NCBI RefSeq assembly: GCF_032814565.1
Contig: NZ_CP136521.1
Location: forward strand, 1,398,501 to 1,462,500
DNA: 64,000 nucleotides
Direction: 5' to 3'
DNA from: Hwangdonia lutea
GTDB lineage: Bacteria > Bacteroidota > Bacteroidia > Flavobacteriales > Flavobacteriaceae
In this document: positions 16,575 through 24,950 of the stretch, piece after piece
Layout: the number at the start of each line of letters is the position of its first letter
How positions within the stretch are numbered: the stretch's first letter is position 1
Translations under genes and position numbers: made by a program
The notes under the pieces: model-generated
The model's input: only the letters and a program-made list of their open reading frames with translations
What the model was told of the DNA's origin: nothing
Databases searched by the model: none

Positions 16575-17006
16575 CTATCTGTTCATGTTTTTCATTTCAT
16601 CTTTAAAGGTGTCCAAATCAACACCATTGCTTACCAAAGTCAAAGCTTTATCAACAATATACTTGACGTTTTCGGGATGAAAACCCAAGCCCACACTAAT
16701 TTTACCCAACAAAATCTCTTCGTGGTCGCCTTTTATATGGTCGACATAAACCATACGTGCCAAATCGTACAATCGCTCTAATCGTCTGTCGTAAGACATC
16801 GGCGGATTTATGGGATGCGATTTATAGTCTTTTAAAATTTGGTTATAATCGCCCTCACTAATACTTAAATTACGCGCTAATCTATCTAAAAAGGCTTTTT
16901 CTCCATCAGAAATCACACCATCATCCATGGCAATACGCACAATAGCTGCAAAATGGTTTTTATTGCGCTTTTTAAACCCACTATCAAATAAATCTGAAAA
17001 CGACAT
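16575..17006 (-). CDS. TerB-family protein
   Basis: 143 residues, all helical. The TerB features are RIAMDDGVISDGEKAFLDRLARNLSI near the N-terminus, and a second half (LARMVYVDHIKGDHEEILLGKISVGLGF) where TerB proteins place their metal-binding acidic residues. It lacks the J-domain found in the related gene at 11717. Function unknown; the family is linked to tellurite resistance and membrane stress. It has its own promoter on the minus strand. Confidence 0.82.
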   Translation of the reverse strand: MSFSDLFDSGFKKRNKNHFAAIVRIAMDDGVISDGEKAFLDRLARNLSISEGDYNQILKDYKSHPINPPMSYDRRLERLYDLARMVYVDHIKGDHEEILLGKISVGLGFHPENVKYIVDKALTLVSNGVDLDTFKDEMKNMNR

Positions 17007-17029
17007 ATATTTTTGTTTTAAAGGTCATG

Positions 17030-17037
17030 CAAACCTA
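17030..17037 (-). promoter_or_regulatory. Promoter for TerB gene
   Basis: TAGGTTTG on the minus strand, 24 bases before the start. TTTA at exactly 19 bases upstream (17057-17060) is one mismatch from the -33 TTTG. Confidence 0.6.
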
Positions 17038-17434
17038 CATATTTTTTTTAATATTCTAAACCGAAACGTTTATTTTTTTGGATGTTAGCACAACCGTTCG
17101 GCTGCGCTGAGAGTAGGCAGTCAATACAGTATAAAACAATCATTTAAAAGTCTCAAAGGTTTTAAATTCCTTTATTCATTAGTTTTTGCTCAATATGCTT
17201 CAATACATTAATAAAGTTCTGTTGCAATGAACTTAATCGAACGTTAAACACAACGTTAACAGATTTTTCGGATAAGTTTAACTCATTATTGTAATTTACT
17301 AATAAGACTTTTTCACAAAAGTATGATTTCAATTTAAAACCAAATGTTTACTTTTATGTTTTAAAATCAAACAAAATAATACGATTCCCTCTAGATAGTC
17401 ATCGGGATTCAATGACAAACAAAACAAATTAGTA
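17038..17434. other. Intergenic region with no recognised gene
   Basis: About 400 bases between the divergent TerB and Lrp genes. I see no open frame of note, no hairpin with a T run and no exact -7 box for the Lrp gene. A GC-richer patch near 17092-17120 (TTCGGCTGCGCTGAGAG) resembles fragments of the dispersed repeats but is too short to assign. Confidence 0.5.
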
Positions 17435-17905
17435 ATGAAAGTTATAAACCAAAACATACATATTGATGGTATCGATAAAAAGATACTTCGTGCTTTAATG
17501 GGAGATGCACGAACCCCAATTCTAGAAATTGCCCGTAACGTGGGTATTTCTGGAGCGGCTATTCATCAACGGTTACGCAAACTGGAAAAATCGGGGTTAA
17601 TCTCTGGGTCTAAATTCATTATCAACCCCAAGGTTTTGGGTTACACCACTATGGCTTTTATTGGTATTTATTTAGATAAAGCCATGAGCAATCCCGAGGC
17701 TGTTAAACAACTAAAAAAAATTCCTGAGGTTTTAGAGTGCCATTACACCACGGGCAACTGGAGTGTTTTTATAAAAATACTGTGCAAAGACAACGAACAT
17801 TTAATGCATTTGCTCAACAAAGAAATTCAATCGATTTCTGGGGTGTCGCGTACCGAAACATTTATTTCGCTGGATCAACAGATTGATAGACAGATTAGTA
17901 TATAA
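17435..17905 (+). CDS. Lrp/AsnC-family transcriptional regulator
   Basis: 156 residues. N-terminal winged helix-turn-helix (residues 10-65: IDKKILRALMGDARTPILEI...GISGAAIHQRLRKLEKSGLI) and C-terminal RAM/AsnC ligand-binding domain (residues 75-150: YTTMAFIGIYLDKAM...VLECHYTTGNWSVFIKI...ISGVSRTETFISLDQ). These regulators bind amino acids and form octamers. Targets are not evident; the DUF3575-like gene follows 91 bases later in the same direction, but the gap suggests separate units. Confidence 0.95.
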   Translation: MKVINQNIHIDGIDKKILRALMGDARTPILEIARNVGISGAAIHQRLRKLEKSGLISGSKFIINPKVLGYTTMAFIGIYLDKAMSNPEAVKQLKKIPEVLECHYTTGNWSVFIKILCKDNEHLMHLLNKEIQSISGVSRTETFISLDQQIDRQISI

Positions 17906-17996
17906 AAAAATGTATTTAACCCTCGTTCTATTGTAAGATATTTTTTATTCTTGGTATCATTTTTCTATTATTGTCATTTAATTTAAAATCAATCTT

Positions 17997-18539
17997 ATGA
18001 AAAAACTACTGCTATTTCCTCTTGTTGCGCTTTTCTTTTATTCAACATCTTTTTCCCAAAACGAAACACAAAATGAAACGGATAACAGTGCTAGCACACA
18101 AAACTTTAATGAAATTAAATTAAACGGTTTGTTTTTAATAATAGGTGCATTGGATGTTACCTACGAACGCACTCTTAATGAAGAATCTGGAGTAGGAATT
18201 TCAATTTTACTCCCTATTGATAATAATGTAAGTGATGATATTAAATATATGATATCGCCATATTACCGTTTTTATTTTGGCGAAAAATATGCCGGCGGTT
18301 TTTTTCTTGAGGGCTTCGGAATGCTAAATTCTACAAATAGAGAAATTAATTTTTCTAACGACACTTATGATTTCAGAACAGATTTTGCTTTAGGTATTGG
18401 CTTAGGCGGAAAGTGGATTACTAAAAGTGGTTTTATTGGTGAGTTGAGTTTTGGAGTTGGTAGAAATCTTTTTAATAATAAGAATACCGATTACGAAATT
18501 ATTGGTAAAGGTGGCATTTCTATTGGTTACAGATTTTAG
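17997..18539 (+). CDS. Outer membrane beta-barrel protein (DUF3575-like)
   Basis: A signal peptide (LVALFFYSTSFSQN) is followed by a polar linker and an eight-stranded barrel-like region: LNGLFLIIGALDVTYERTLN, SPYYRFYFGEKYAGGFFLEGFG, FALGIGLGGKWITKSGFIGE, ending GGISIGYRF with the terminal Phe of outer membrane barrels. The opening block (LNGLFL...DVTYER) is typical of DUF3575. Function unknown. A terminator follows directly. Confidence 0.8.
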   Translation: MKKLLLFPLVALFFYSTSFSQNETQNETDNSASTQNFNEIKLNGLFLIIGALDVTYERTLNEESGVGISILLPIDNNVSDDIKYMISPYYRFYFGEKYAGGFFLEGFGMLNSTNREINFSNDTYDFRTDFALGIGLGGKWITKSGFIGELSFGVGRNLFNNKNTDYEIIGKGGISIGYRF

Positions 18540-18551
18540 ACCTTAAAAAAT

Positions 18552-18577
18552 AATCCCAAACACAATGTTTGGGATTT
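18552..18577. terminator. Hairpin terminator between convergent genes
   Basis: AATCCCAAACA pairs with TGTTTGGGATT around CAA. The following run is A/T-mixed but T-rich further on. Confidence 0.75.
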
Positions 18578-18623
18578 GAAATTTATTTTTTTTCATTTAA
18601 AATTCCTGATAAAACAGGAGGTT

Positions 18624-20165
18624 TTACATTTTCATCAACCAAGAACGCACATCAACCTCTTGCTTGATAATTTTACGTAAATCTTCAATTTTAACGCGTT
18701 GCTGCTCCATGGTATCGCGGTGGCGAATGGTAACCATGTTATCTTCTAAAGTGTCGTGATCAACAGTGATGCAGAATGGTGTTCCGTTGGCATCTTGACG
18801 CCTGTAACGTTTTCCAACAGCATCCTTTTCATCGTAAAACACATTAAAATCCCATTTTAAATCGTTTACAATTTGTTTAGCGATTTCTGGCAAACCATCT
18901 TTTTTAACCAAAGGAAAAATGGCGGCTTTAACCGGTGCTAAAACACTTGGCAATTTTAAAACGGTTCGTGTAGTGCCGTTTTCAAGTTCTTCTTCTTGTA
19001 ACGAATTTGAGAATACGGCCAAAAACATACGGTCTAAACCAATGGATGTTTCTAAGACATACGGTGTGTAACTGGCGTTTTCTTCGTGGTCGAAATACTG
19101 TAATTTTTTACCTGAAAATTCTTCGTGGGCTTTTAAATCAAAATCGGTGCGCGAATGGATACCTTCCAATTCTTTAAACCCAAAAGGAAACTTAAACTCG
19201 ATATCGGCTGCTGCATCAGCATAATGCGCTAATTTTTCGTGGTCGTGAAAACGGTAATTTTCTTCGCCCATGCCTAAGGATAAATGCCATTTTAATCGGG
19301 CTTCCTTCCAATGCTCGTACCACTCTTTTTGCGTGCCTGGTTTTATAAAAAACTGCATTTCCATTTGCTCGAACTCGCGCATTCTGAAAATAAATTGACG
19401 TGCTACAATTTCGTTTCTAAAGGCTTTTCCGGTTTGGGCGATACCAAACGGAATTTTCATGCGTCCCGTTTTTTGTACGTTCAAAAAGTTCACAAAAATA
19501 CCTTGTGCCGTTTCGGGTCGTAAATATAAATCCATCGCAGTATCAGCCGATGCGCCTAACTTGGTACCGAACATTAAATTAAACTGCTTTACTTCAGTCC
19601 AATTTTTACTGCCGGTTAACGGATCGGCAATTTCCAACTCTTCAATAAGTAATTTAACATCGGCTAAATCTTCGTTATCCAAAGATTTTGCCATCCGCGA
19701 AAGCGTTGTGTCTATTTTTTCTTGATAGCCTAAAACACGTTTGTTGGTAGTAACAAATTCGTCTTTATTAAAGGCATCACCAAAACGTTTTGCCGCTTTA
19801 GCTACTTCTTTATCGATTTTAGCTTCAATTTTAGCACAATAGTCTTCAATTAAAACATCGGCACGATAGCGTTTTTTAGAATCTTTATTGTCAATTAAGG
19901 GGTCGTTAAAAGCATCAACGTGCCCCGAGGCTTTCCAAATGGTTGGATGCATAAATATGGCGGAGTCAATGCCCACAATATTATCGTTCATTTGCACCAT
20001 GGCCTTCCACCAATAGTCGCGTATATTTTTCTTTAACTCTGCGCCGTTTTGTGCATAGTCATAAACAGCACTTAATCCATCGTAGATTTCACTACTCTGG
20101 AACACGTAACCATACTCCTTCGCATGAGAGATTACTTTCTTAAATTGATCGTCTTGATTTGCCAT
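18624..20165 (-). CDS. glyS: Glycyl-tRNA synthetase, single-chain class II
   Basis: 513 residues from the ATG at 20165 (MANQDDQFKKV), the usual family start; an in-frame ATG 7 codons upstream adds MVSYFCI and is less likely. It is the alpha2-type enzyme found in Bacteroidota, archaea and eukaryotes. Class II motifs: motif 1/2 region LYLRPETAQGIFVNFLN, RNEIVARQFIFRMREFEQMEMQFF; motif 3 VLETSIGLDRMFLAVF. The C-terminal anticodon-binding domain runs from about 410. It charges tRNA-Gly in the cytoplasm. A TATTTTTG box ends only four bases before the ATG, which suggests a leaderless mRNA. Confidence 0.97.
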   Translation of the reverse strand: MANQDDQFKKVISHAKEYGYVFQSSEIYDGLSAVYDYAQNGAELKKNIRDYWWKAMVQMNDNIVGIDSAIFMHPTIWKASGHVDAFNDPLIDNKDSKKRYRADVLIEDYCAKIEAKIDKEVAKAAKRFGDAFNKDEFVTTNKRVLGYQEKIDTTLSRMAKSLDNEDLADVKLLIEELEIADPLTGSKNWTEVKQFNLMFGTKLGASADTAMDLYLRPETAQGIFVNFLNVQKTGRMKIPFGIAQTGKAFRNEIVARQFIFRMREFEQMEMQFFIKPGTQKEWYEHWKEARLKWHLSLGMGEENYRFHDHEKLAHYADAAADIEFKFPFGFKELEGIHSRTDFDLKAHEEFSGKKLQYFDHEENASYTPYVLETSIGLDRMFLAVFSNSLQEEELENGTTRTVLKLPSVLAPVKAAIFPLVKKDGLPEIAKQIVNDLKWDFNVFYDEKDAVGKRYRRQDANGTPFCITVDHDTLEDNMVTIRHRDTMEQQRVKIEDLRKIIKQEVDVRSWLMKM

Positions 20166-20290
20166 GATGCAAAAATATGAAACCACTTTAAACTAACAGA
20201 GTTCTTTAGTGAAAAATAAGGTGGGTTTTATTACTTTTTTCAACAAAACTTACAATACATCAATTACTAGTTTTACTTATATTTGATATT

Positions 20291-20482
20291 ATGTTATTAT
20301 TTTCTATTGGAATTGCGCTTTTATCAGTTTATATTTTTCTATGTTATTTTTTTGAATGGGAACACTCAAAAAAACGTGGACAAAAAGGCATACCTTACTC
20401 TAAATTTGATAAAACATTAGGGATTTTAATCTCTATATTCGTATTCTTATGTTCAATCTATCTTTTTGTACATTCTTTCTAA
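20291..20482 (+). CDS. Small two-helix membrane protein, unknown
   Basis: 63 residues with two strongly hydrophobic helices (IGIALLSVYIFLCYFF and LGILISIFVFLCSIYLFV) separated by a basic loop (EWEHSKKRGQKGIPYSKFDK). The amphipathic loop and helix arrangement suggest a real inner-membrane peptide rather than chance. It ends 16 bases before the likely comF start, so the two may be co-transcribed. No family recognised. Confidence 0.5.
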   Translation: MLLFSIGIALLSVYIFLCYFFEWEHSKKRGQKGIPYSKFDKTLGILISIFVFLCSIYLFVHSF

Positions 20483-20498
20483 TTTTTTTTTATCACAA

Positions 20499-21176
20499 AT
20501 GATTGAATCTGTTATCAATTTATTCTTCCCCAAAGTATGCTATGCGTGTCTTAATTTATTAGACGACAACGCCGATACGATTTGCATTGATTGTCGGCAC
20601 GATTTGCCCGTTACCAATTTTCATTTTGATGATAATGATGCAGTAAAAAAGGTACTTTACGGACGTGCAAAAGTTGAAAACGGCACCGCCCTTTTTAGGT
20701 TTGAAAAAAAAGGATTGGTACAACAACTCATTCACGGATTAAAGTATAGGGGTTATGATAATATTGGGTATTTCTTAGGCAACTGGCTTGGAGGCGAATT
20801 AAAAACCGTTGCACAGTACAACGCCATAGACCTGGTAATTCCCGTACCACTTCATAAAAACAAGCTAAAAAAAAGAGGTTTTAATCAAGTGGCAAAATTT
20901 GGTCAACAAATAGCAAAGGCTTTAAACACCGATTATAGAGACGATGTGTTGGTTAAAATCACCAATACCAAATCGCAAACTACAAAAGGGCGCATTTCCC
21001 GTTGGATGAATACAGATGAATTATTTGCTTTAAAAAACATGGCGGCCATTGATAATAAACACATTTTATTGGTTGATGATATTATTACCACAGGTGCCAC
21101 AATGGAAGCTTGCATATTGGTTTTAAAGCAAGTTGAAACCGTTAAAATCAGTATCGCAACCATGGCAATAGCTTGA
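20499..21176 (+). CDS. comF: ComF-family phosphoribosyltransferase-like protein
   Basis: 225 residues from ATG 20499 (MIESVINLFFPKVCYAC). An N-terminal zinc site (CYAC...CIDC) is followed by the motif LKYRGYDNIGYFLGNWLG, the conserved IPVPLHKNKLKKRGFNQ, and a PRPP-type loop, ILLVDDIITTGATMEAC. ComF helps import single-stranded DNA in naturally competent bacteria; homologues are also found in bacteria not shown to be competent. No other competence gene is in the window. Confidence 0.93.
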   Translation: MIESVINLFFPKVCYACLNLLDDNADTICIDCRHDLPVTNFHFDDNDAVKKVLYGRAKVENGTALFRFEKKGLVQQLIHGLKYRGYDNIGYFLGNWLGGELKTVAQYNAIDLVIPVPLHKNKLKKRGFNQVAKFGQQIAKALNTDYRDDVLVKITNTKSQTTKGRISRWMNTDELFALKNMAAIDNKHILLVDDIITTGATMEACILVLKQVETVKISIATMAIA

Positions 21177-21208
21177 TAAGTTTAAACGTTATGTTTCTAA
21201 AATTTATG

Positions 21209-21216
21209 TAGGTTTG
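21209..21216 (+). promoter_or_regulatory. TAnnTTTG -7 box
   Basis: TAGGTTTG, 20 bases before the Ig-like lipoprotein ATG at 21237. Confidence 0.5.
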
Positions 21217-21236
21217 TAAAAATTTAAAATGAGTCG

Positions 21237-22847
21237 ATGAGCAAGACCCTTTCTAACTTTATTTTTATCGCATTAATAAGCTTAATTTTTATTAATTGTG
21301 CCAATAGGGGCACCCCAAGTGGTGGACCAAAAGACGACACGCCTCCGAGTATTGAAAAATCTACGCCCGAAAATTTTTCGACTAATTTTAAAGGCAACGA
21401 AATCAAGATTGTTTTCGACGAATACATTAAGATAAAAGACTTGCAAAAGCAATTGATTATCTCGCCTCCTATGACATACCAACCCGATATAACACCGCTT
21501 GGTAATGCGAGTAAAGAGATAAAAATTAGAATAAACGATACGCTGCCACCGAATACAACCTACGCCTTTAACTTTGGGAATAGTATTACCGACAACAACG
21601 AAGGCAACCCATTCCCCTATTACCGATATGTGTTTTCAACGGGCGATTATATAGATTCGTTAACCGTAAAGGGGCAAATTGTTGATGCGTTTAAAAGAGA
21701 ACCCGAAACCTTTGTATCGGTGGGTTTATACGAAGTAGATTCTACCTTTAACGATTCCATTGTTTACAAAGAAGCGCCAAAATATATTACCAACACCCTC
21801 GATAGTGTTACCACGTTTTCGATTGAAAACATTAAAGCTGGGAAATATATGCTTATAGCCTTAAAAGATGCTAATAACGATAATAAATTTCAGCAAAAAA
21901 CAGATCAAATCGCTTTTCATGAAAACTTTATTGAAGTGCCCAACGATTCGCTTTACACCTTAAAACTATTTTCCGAACAACTCGATTTTAAAGCCGCAAG
22001 ACCACGTTTAATAGCAGGTGAAAAAATTGCTTTTGGGTACGAGGGCGATTATAAAGACATGAAAATAAAGATAACTTCTGAAACGCCTGAAGATTTTTCA
22101 CATCGTATTTCTAAAGATGAAAAAACCGACACGCTTTACTATTGGTACAAACCCAGATTAGAGGTGGACTCGTTGTTGTTTAATGTGTCGCACCCTACTT
22201 TTGAAAAAGATTTTACCGTACGCATTAGCGAGCAAAAAAGAGATTCTTTGATATTTAAAGCACAACCGACCGGGAATATAGGTTACGAAGATGCTTTTAA
22301 GATTTTTGCCAACATTCCTTTTACAGATTTTGATGCTTCAAAAATGCGTATTTTAGATCGAGATTCTACAAATGTTGATTTTACAACCCAATACGATTCC
22401 ATTACAAATACTTATAATTTCGACTTTAACAAAACCGAAGACAACAACTATAACATTCAAATATTACCCGAAGCTTTTACCGATTTTTTCGATAATAGAA
22501 ATGATACTTTAAACTACGCTGTAAAAACTAAAAAAGCCTCGGATTTTGGATCGGTAAGATTTACATTGGCAAATGCAAAATACCCTATTATTTTTCAGTT
22601 AACCAACGCCAATGGCGAAGTTAAATACGAAAAATACGTAACCAAACCCGAGCCTTTGGATTTCTTAACCTTAGACTCTGGAAAGTATTTTATTAGAGTG
22701 ATTTTTGATACCAATGGCAACGGGAAATATGATCCCGGTAATTACCTTAAAAAAATTCAGCCGGAGCGTGTAAGCCATTTTGAAATGGACGATGAAGTTC
22801 GGTCGGATTGGAGTTTTGTACAGACTTTAAATTTTATTGAAGAGTAA
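21237..22847 (+). CDS. Lipoprotein with N-terminal Ig-like (Big_5/SbsA) domain
   Basis: Lipoprotein signal with lipobox INC at residue 21, then the conserved RGTPSGGPKDDTPPSI, followed by an SbsA/Big_5 Ig-like domain (residues 35-130: STPENFSTNFKGNEIKIVFDEYI...YVFSTGDYIDSLTV). The rest is beta-rich, with a C-terminal DTNGNGKYDPGNYLKKIQPE motif that looks like a calcium-binding dockerin-type loop. It is a widespread Bacteroidota family of unknown function, probably surface attached. The 3' end overlaps the convergent amidase gene by 14 bases. Confidence 0.85.
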   Translation: MSKTLSNFIFIALISLIFINCANRGTPSGGPKDDTPPSIEKSTPENFSTNFKGNEIKIVFDEYIKIKDLQKQLIISPPMTYQPDITPLGNASKEIKIRINDTLPPNTTYAFNFGNSITDNNEGNPFPYYRYVFSTGDYIDSLTVKGQIVDAFKREPETFVSVGLYEVDSTFNDSIVYKEAPKYITNTLDSVTTFSIENIKAGKYMLIALKDANNDNKFQQKTDQIAFHENFIEVPNDSLYTLKLFSEQLDFKAARPRLIAGEKIAFGYEGDYKDMKIKITSETPEDFSHRISKDEKTDTLYYWYKPRLEVDSLLFNVSHPTFEKDFTVRISEQKRDSLIFKAQPTGNIGYEDAFKIFANIPFTDFDASKMRILDRDSTNVDFTTQYDSITNTYNFDFNKTEDNNYNIQILPEAFTDFFDNRNDTLNYAVKTKKASDFGSVRFTLANAKYPIIFQLTNANGEVKYEKYVTKPEPLDFLTLDSGKYFIRVIFDTNGNGKYDPGNYLKKIQPERVSHFEMDDEVRSDWSFVQTLNFIEE

Positions 22848-23613
22848 ACGCGTCTTTATCATCTAAAAACTTAAATTTATTTCTGTATTTGGATATGTGG
22901 TTTTTTTCCAATGTCACGATTTCGGTCTGTTCTTTACTGGGTTTAAATGAAGTCATTACATTTCCTAAAACATCATAAACCGCTGAATGTCCCGAATACT
23001 CACTATCCACACCATCAATCCCAACGCGGTTTACACCAATGCAATAACTCATATTCTCAATGGCGCGCGCTTTTAATAAGGCATCCCAAGCTGAAACCCT
23101 GGGCTTTGGCCAATTGGCAACGTAAATTAATACATCATAATCCTCAGTGTTTCTCGCCCAAACGGGAAAGCGTAAATCGTAACAAATTAACGGACAAATG
23201 TTCCAACCTTTATAACTGACGATAACTTTCTCTTGTCCAGCGGCAAACACTTTATCTTCACCAACCAAAGTAAAGGTATGTCGTTTGTTATAAATAATTA
23301 TTTTTCCGGAAGGCTCAACAAACAACAAGCGGTTAAAATATTGGTTGTCTTCAGAAATAATAAGGCTTCCAACCATAGCTGCATTGTACTTTGAAGCGGT
23401 ATTTTTCATCCACTCTACCGTTTTACCTTGCATGGTTTCGGCAACAGCCTTGGCATTCATGGTAAACCCTGTGGTAAACATTTCGGGCAATATAATCACA
23501 TCAACTTGCTCAGAAATATGTTTTATTTTTTTAGAAAAATTATTTCGATTTTGCTCTGGGTTTTCCCAAACTAAATCTGATTGAATTATTGCTATTTTGA
23601 GTTGATTGTTCAT
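22834..23613 (-). CDS. Carbon-nitrogen hydrolase, omega-amidase type (YafV/Nit2-like)
   Basis: 259 residues with the nitrilase triad: Glu in IILPEMFTTGF, Lys in YNKRHTFTLVGE, Cys in CPLICYDLRFPVWARN. The sequence closely follows YafV, an omega-amidase that hydrolyses 2-oxoglutaramate and 2-oxosuccinamate. The next gene on the same strand (23730-24872) is a YbdL-like methionine aminotransferase. The pairing makes sense: glutamine-dependent transamination of methionine's keto acid gives 2-oxoglutaramate, which the amidase removes. Confidence 0.9.
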   Translation of the reverse strand: MNNQLKIAIIQSDLVWENPEQNRNNFSKKIKHISEQVDVIILPEMFTTGFTMNAKAVAETMQGKTVEWMKNTASKYNAAMVGSLIISEDNQYFNRLLFVEPSGKIIIYNKRHTFTLVGEDKVFAAGQEKVIVSYKGWNICPLICYDLRFPVWARNTEDYDVLIYVANWPKPRVSAWDALLKARAIENMSYCIGVNRVGIDGVDSEYSGHSAVYDVLGNVMTSFKPSKEQTEIVTLEKNHISKYRNKFKFLDDKDAFTLQ

Positions 23614-23662
23614 GTATTAAAAGTATTGATTTTATCATTCTGTGCAAAACGCAACTTAATTG

Positions 23663-23723
23663 TTGCCACTAATTCACGAATGTTTGAGGGTGTTCCAAAA
23701 ATATATTCGTGAATTCGTGGCAA
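23663..23723. repeat. Inverted repeat of the TTGCCACGAATTCACGAAT type
   Basis: 19-base arms (23663-23681 and 23705-23723) with one mismatch around a 23-base loop. It lies between the aminotransferase and amidase genes, so it would form a long hairpin in any joint mRNA. A single arm of the same family is found at 54827-54845. Confidence 0.8.
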
Positions 23724-23729
23724 ACTAAA

Positions 23730-24872
23730 TCAAACGTGGTTCAAAATATCCGCGGCACGTTTTAAAGTGTCATCTTTTTTGGCAAAACAAAACCGAAGCA
23801 TTTTACTTTCAATTTTGGTATCATAAAACACCGAAATAGGTATCGATGCCAATTTGTTTTCAATAGTCAGCCGTTTTGCGAAATCGACATCGTTTTCATT
23901 AGTAATTTCAGAATAATCCAAAAGCTGAAAATACGTGCCTTTTGATGGCGTAAACTTAAACCGCGAATCTTTTATCAAACTTAAAACCAGGTCTCTTTTT
24001 TGTTGGTAAAATACCGATAGTTCCAAATAATGATTTTCATTTTCCAAATATTCGGCCAATGCCTTTTGCATGGGATGATTAACGCTAAATACATTAAACT
24101 GATGCACTTTTCTAAACTCGCTCATCAACGTTTTTGGAGCACAACAATAACCCGTTTTCCAGCCGGTATTATGGAAGGTTTTACCAAAAGAAGCGACGAT
24201 AAAGCTTCTGGATTTTAAGTCTGGAAACAAGCATACGCTTTGGTGTTTTTTGCCATCAAAAACCATATGCTCGTAAACCTCGTCACTCAATACAATAATA
24301 TCGGTTTCCTTGGTTATTTGTTGCAATTGAAGCATGTCAGCTTCAGAAAAAATGGTACCGATAGGGTTTTGTGGCGTATTGATAATCATCATTTTAGTAC
24401 GACTATTAATTTTCGCTTTTACCACATTCCAATCCACTTTAAAATCGGGAGATGCCAAAGCAATCGAAACTGTTTTTCCTCCATTTAATGCAATGGCGGG
24501 TTGGTAACAATCGTACGCCGGCCTAAAAATAATAACCTCATCATTTGGTTTAATAAATGCTGAAATAACACTAAAAATAGCTTGGGTTGCGCCTGCGGTA
24601 ATGGTGAGCTCTTGTTCCGGATGATAACTTGTATTGTACAACAAATCGAACTTTTTTGCAATCGCCTCACGCAACCCTAAATCTCCGGGCATGGGCGCAT
24701 ATTGGTTGTGTCCGTTTTTCATAGCGGAAGTAACCAAATCGATAAGGTTTGCATCCATTTTGAAATCGGGGAAACCTTGCGCTAAATTTATCGCGCGATG
24801 CTTTTTAGCCAAAGTTGCCATAACCGTAAAAATAGTGGTGCCAACATCCGGCAATTTAGAGATATGTTGCAT
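23730..24872 (-). CDS. Methionine aminotransferase (YbdL-like)
   Basis: 380 residues, class I/II PLP aminotransferase. Features: AINLAQGFPDFKMD at the N-terminus, ITAGATQAIFSVISAF, INTPQNPIGTIFSEADML, VLSDEVYEHMVFD, and the PLP-lysine segment SFGKTFHNTGWKTGYC. The sequence is of the KAT/YbdL group that transaminates 4-methylthio-2-oxobutyrate with glutamine, the last step of methionine salvage. Its neighbour, the omega-amidase, fits the same route. The two genes are 116 bases apart, with a long inverted repeat between them. Confidence 0.92.
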   Translation of the reverse strand: MQHISKLPDVGTTIFTVMATLAKKHRAINLAQGFPDFKMDANLIDLVTSAMKNGHNQYAPMPGDLGLREAIAKKFDLLYNTSYHPEQELTITAGATQAIFSVISAFIKPNDEVIIFRPAYDCYQPAIALNGGKTVSIALASPDFKVDWNVVKAKINSRTKMMIINTPQNPIGTIFSEADMLQLQQITKETDIIVLSDEVYEHMVFDGKKHQSVCLFPDLKSRSFIVASFGKTFHNTGWKTGYCCAPKTLMSEFRKVHQFNVFSVNHPMQKALAEYLENENHYLELSVFYQQKRDLVLSLIKDSRFKFTPSKGTYFQLLDYSEITNENDVDFAKRLTIENKLASIPISVFYDTKIESKMLRFCFAKKDDTLKRAADILNHV

Positions 24873-24920
24873 TTTTTAATTATTATTAGCAGTAAATTTA
24901 CACAATAAATAAATGCTTTA

Positions 24921-24928
24921 TATATTTG
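24921..24928 (+). promoter_or_regulatory. TAnnTTTG -7 box for S46 peptidase
   Basis: TATATTTG, 22 bases upstream of the ATG at 24951. Confidence 0.55.
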
Positions 24929-24950
24929 ATTTTATTCTAAAATTAACACC

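Noticed and set aside
17092-17125. Possible fourth copy of the structured element
   Set aside because: Only a short GC-rich fragment; the conserved blocks GGAT...GAAGCGG and GGAACGCCC are missing.
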